DNA of 6,489 nt from JBBEBE01 sp051746765 (GTDB lineage Bacteria > Bacteroidota > Rhodothermia > Balneolales > Balneolaceae). The stretch's first letter is position 1. Every line of letters starts with the position of its first letter. The stretch is from contig JBNJFK010000136.1 in assembly GCA_051746765.1 (NCBI GenBank), positions 1 through 6,489 of the forward strand. The letters run 5' to 3'. The notes below the pieces were generated by a model, which was not told the DNA's origin, made no database searches, and was given only the letters and a program-made list of their open reading frames with translations. Shown here one piece after another: positions 6,411 to 6,489 of the stretch. The position numbers and the translations under genes are program-made.

Positions 6411-6489
6411 CTATTCCCTGCCCCATGTGACATTGCCGAAGTACTCTTCGTATTCTTCAGGACCGTTTTCTACATCCTCGGTATTGTGC
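6411..6489 (-). CDS. C-terminal end of an unidentified gene (25 codons)
   Basis: Reading the minus strand from the window's right edge, one frame stays open for 25 codons before a TAG at 6411-6413; the other two frames meet stops within about 11 codons. The translation is acidic and includes the stretch GPEEYEEYFGNVTWGRE at its very end, which looks like a genuine soluble-protein tail rather than random sequence. I do not recognise the family from so little. It has the same orientation as the lactonase-like gene and ends 126 bases before that gene's ATG, so it may belong to the same operon. No terminator with a T-run is seen in the gap. Confidence 0.6.
   Translation of the reverse strand, partial: HNTEDVENGPEEYEEYFGNVTWGRE

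Noticed and set aside
1..6489. Search for tRNA, rRNA, CRISPR arrays, insertion sequences and attachment sites
   Set aside because: Reading by eye, no cloverleaf, regularly spaced direct repeats, transposase motifs or terminal repeats were seen.

Overview
The window is ordinary-looking bacterial chromosome of moderate GC, densely coded and split into two blocks. The best guess at the host is a marine or halophilic member of the Bacteroidota/Rhodothermota-Balneolota group. This is inference from three things: a ~1,100-residue double-propeller VCBS/FG-GAP lipoprotein with an ASPIC/UnbV domain (a family typical of those phyla), a DUF4212-type sodium:solute symporter pair, and strongly acidic exported proteins. 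No rRNA, tRNA or other phylogenetic marker is present.

Left block (1-1903). On the minus strand, the symporter small subunit (DUF4212, 425-679) precedes the large SSS-family subunit (1-362, cut by the window edge). The two are 62 bases apart and together should form one Na+-coupled carboxylate/solute transporter. A 378-base non-coding region (680-1057) separates them from a divergently transcribed two-domain universal stress protein (1058-1903). That region holds a good sigma70-like promoter for the stress gene and a cluster of short perfect dyads.

Right block (1904-6489). It is read entirely on the minus strand, convergent with the stress gene and only 17 bases from it. In transcription order it contains the last 25 codons of an unidentified gene (6411-6489), a Tat-exported lipoprotein of the SMP-30/gluconolactonase family (5304-6284), and, 2 bases after its stop, the 1,126-residue double-propeller lipoprotein (1921-5301). 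The tight junction suggests translational coupling. Both proteins appear to be lipid-anchored in the envelope, so they probably work on, or near, the same extracellular or periplasmic substrate. A sugar lactone is the most natural guess, but the sequence does not prove it.

No mobile element, CRISPR array, RNA gene or clearly new system was found. The most interesting items are the coupled lactonase-like/double-propeller pair without visible SusC/SusD partners, the dyad cluster between the divergent genes, and a G8 tract inside the symporter gene.
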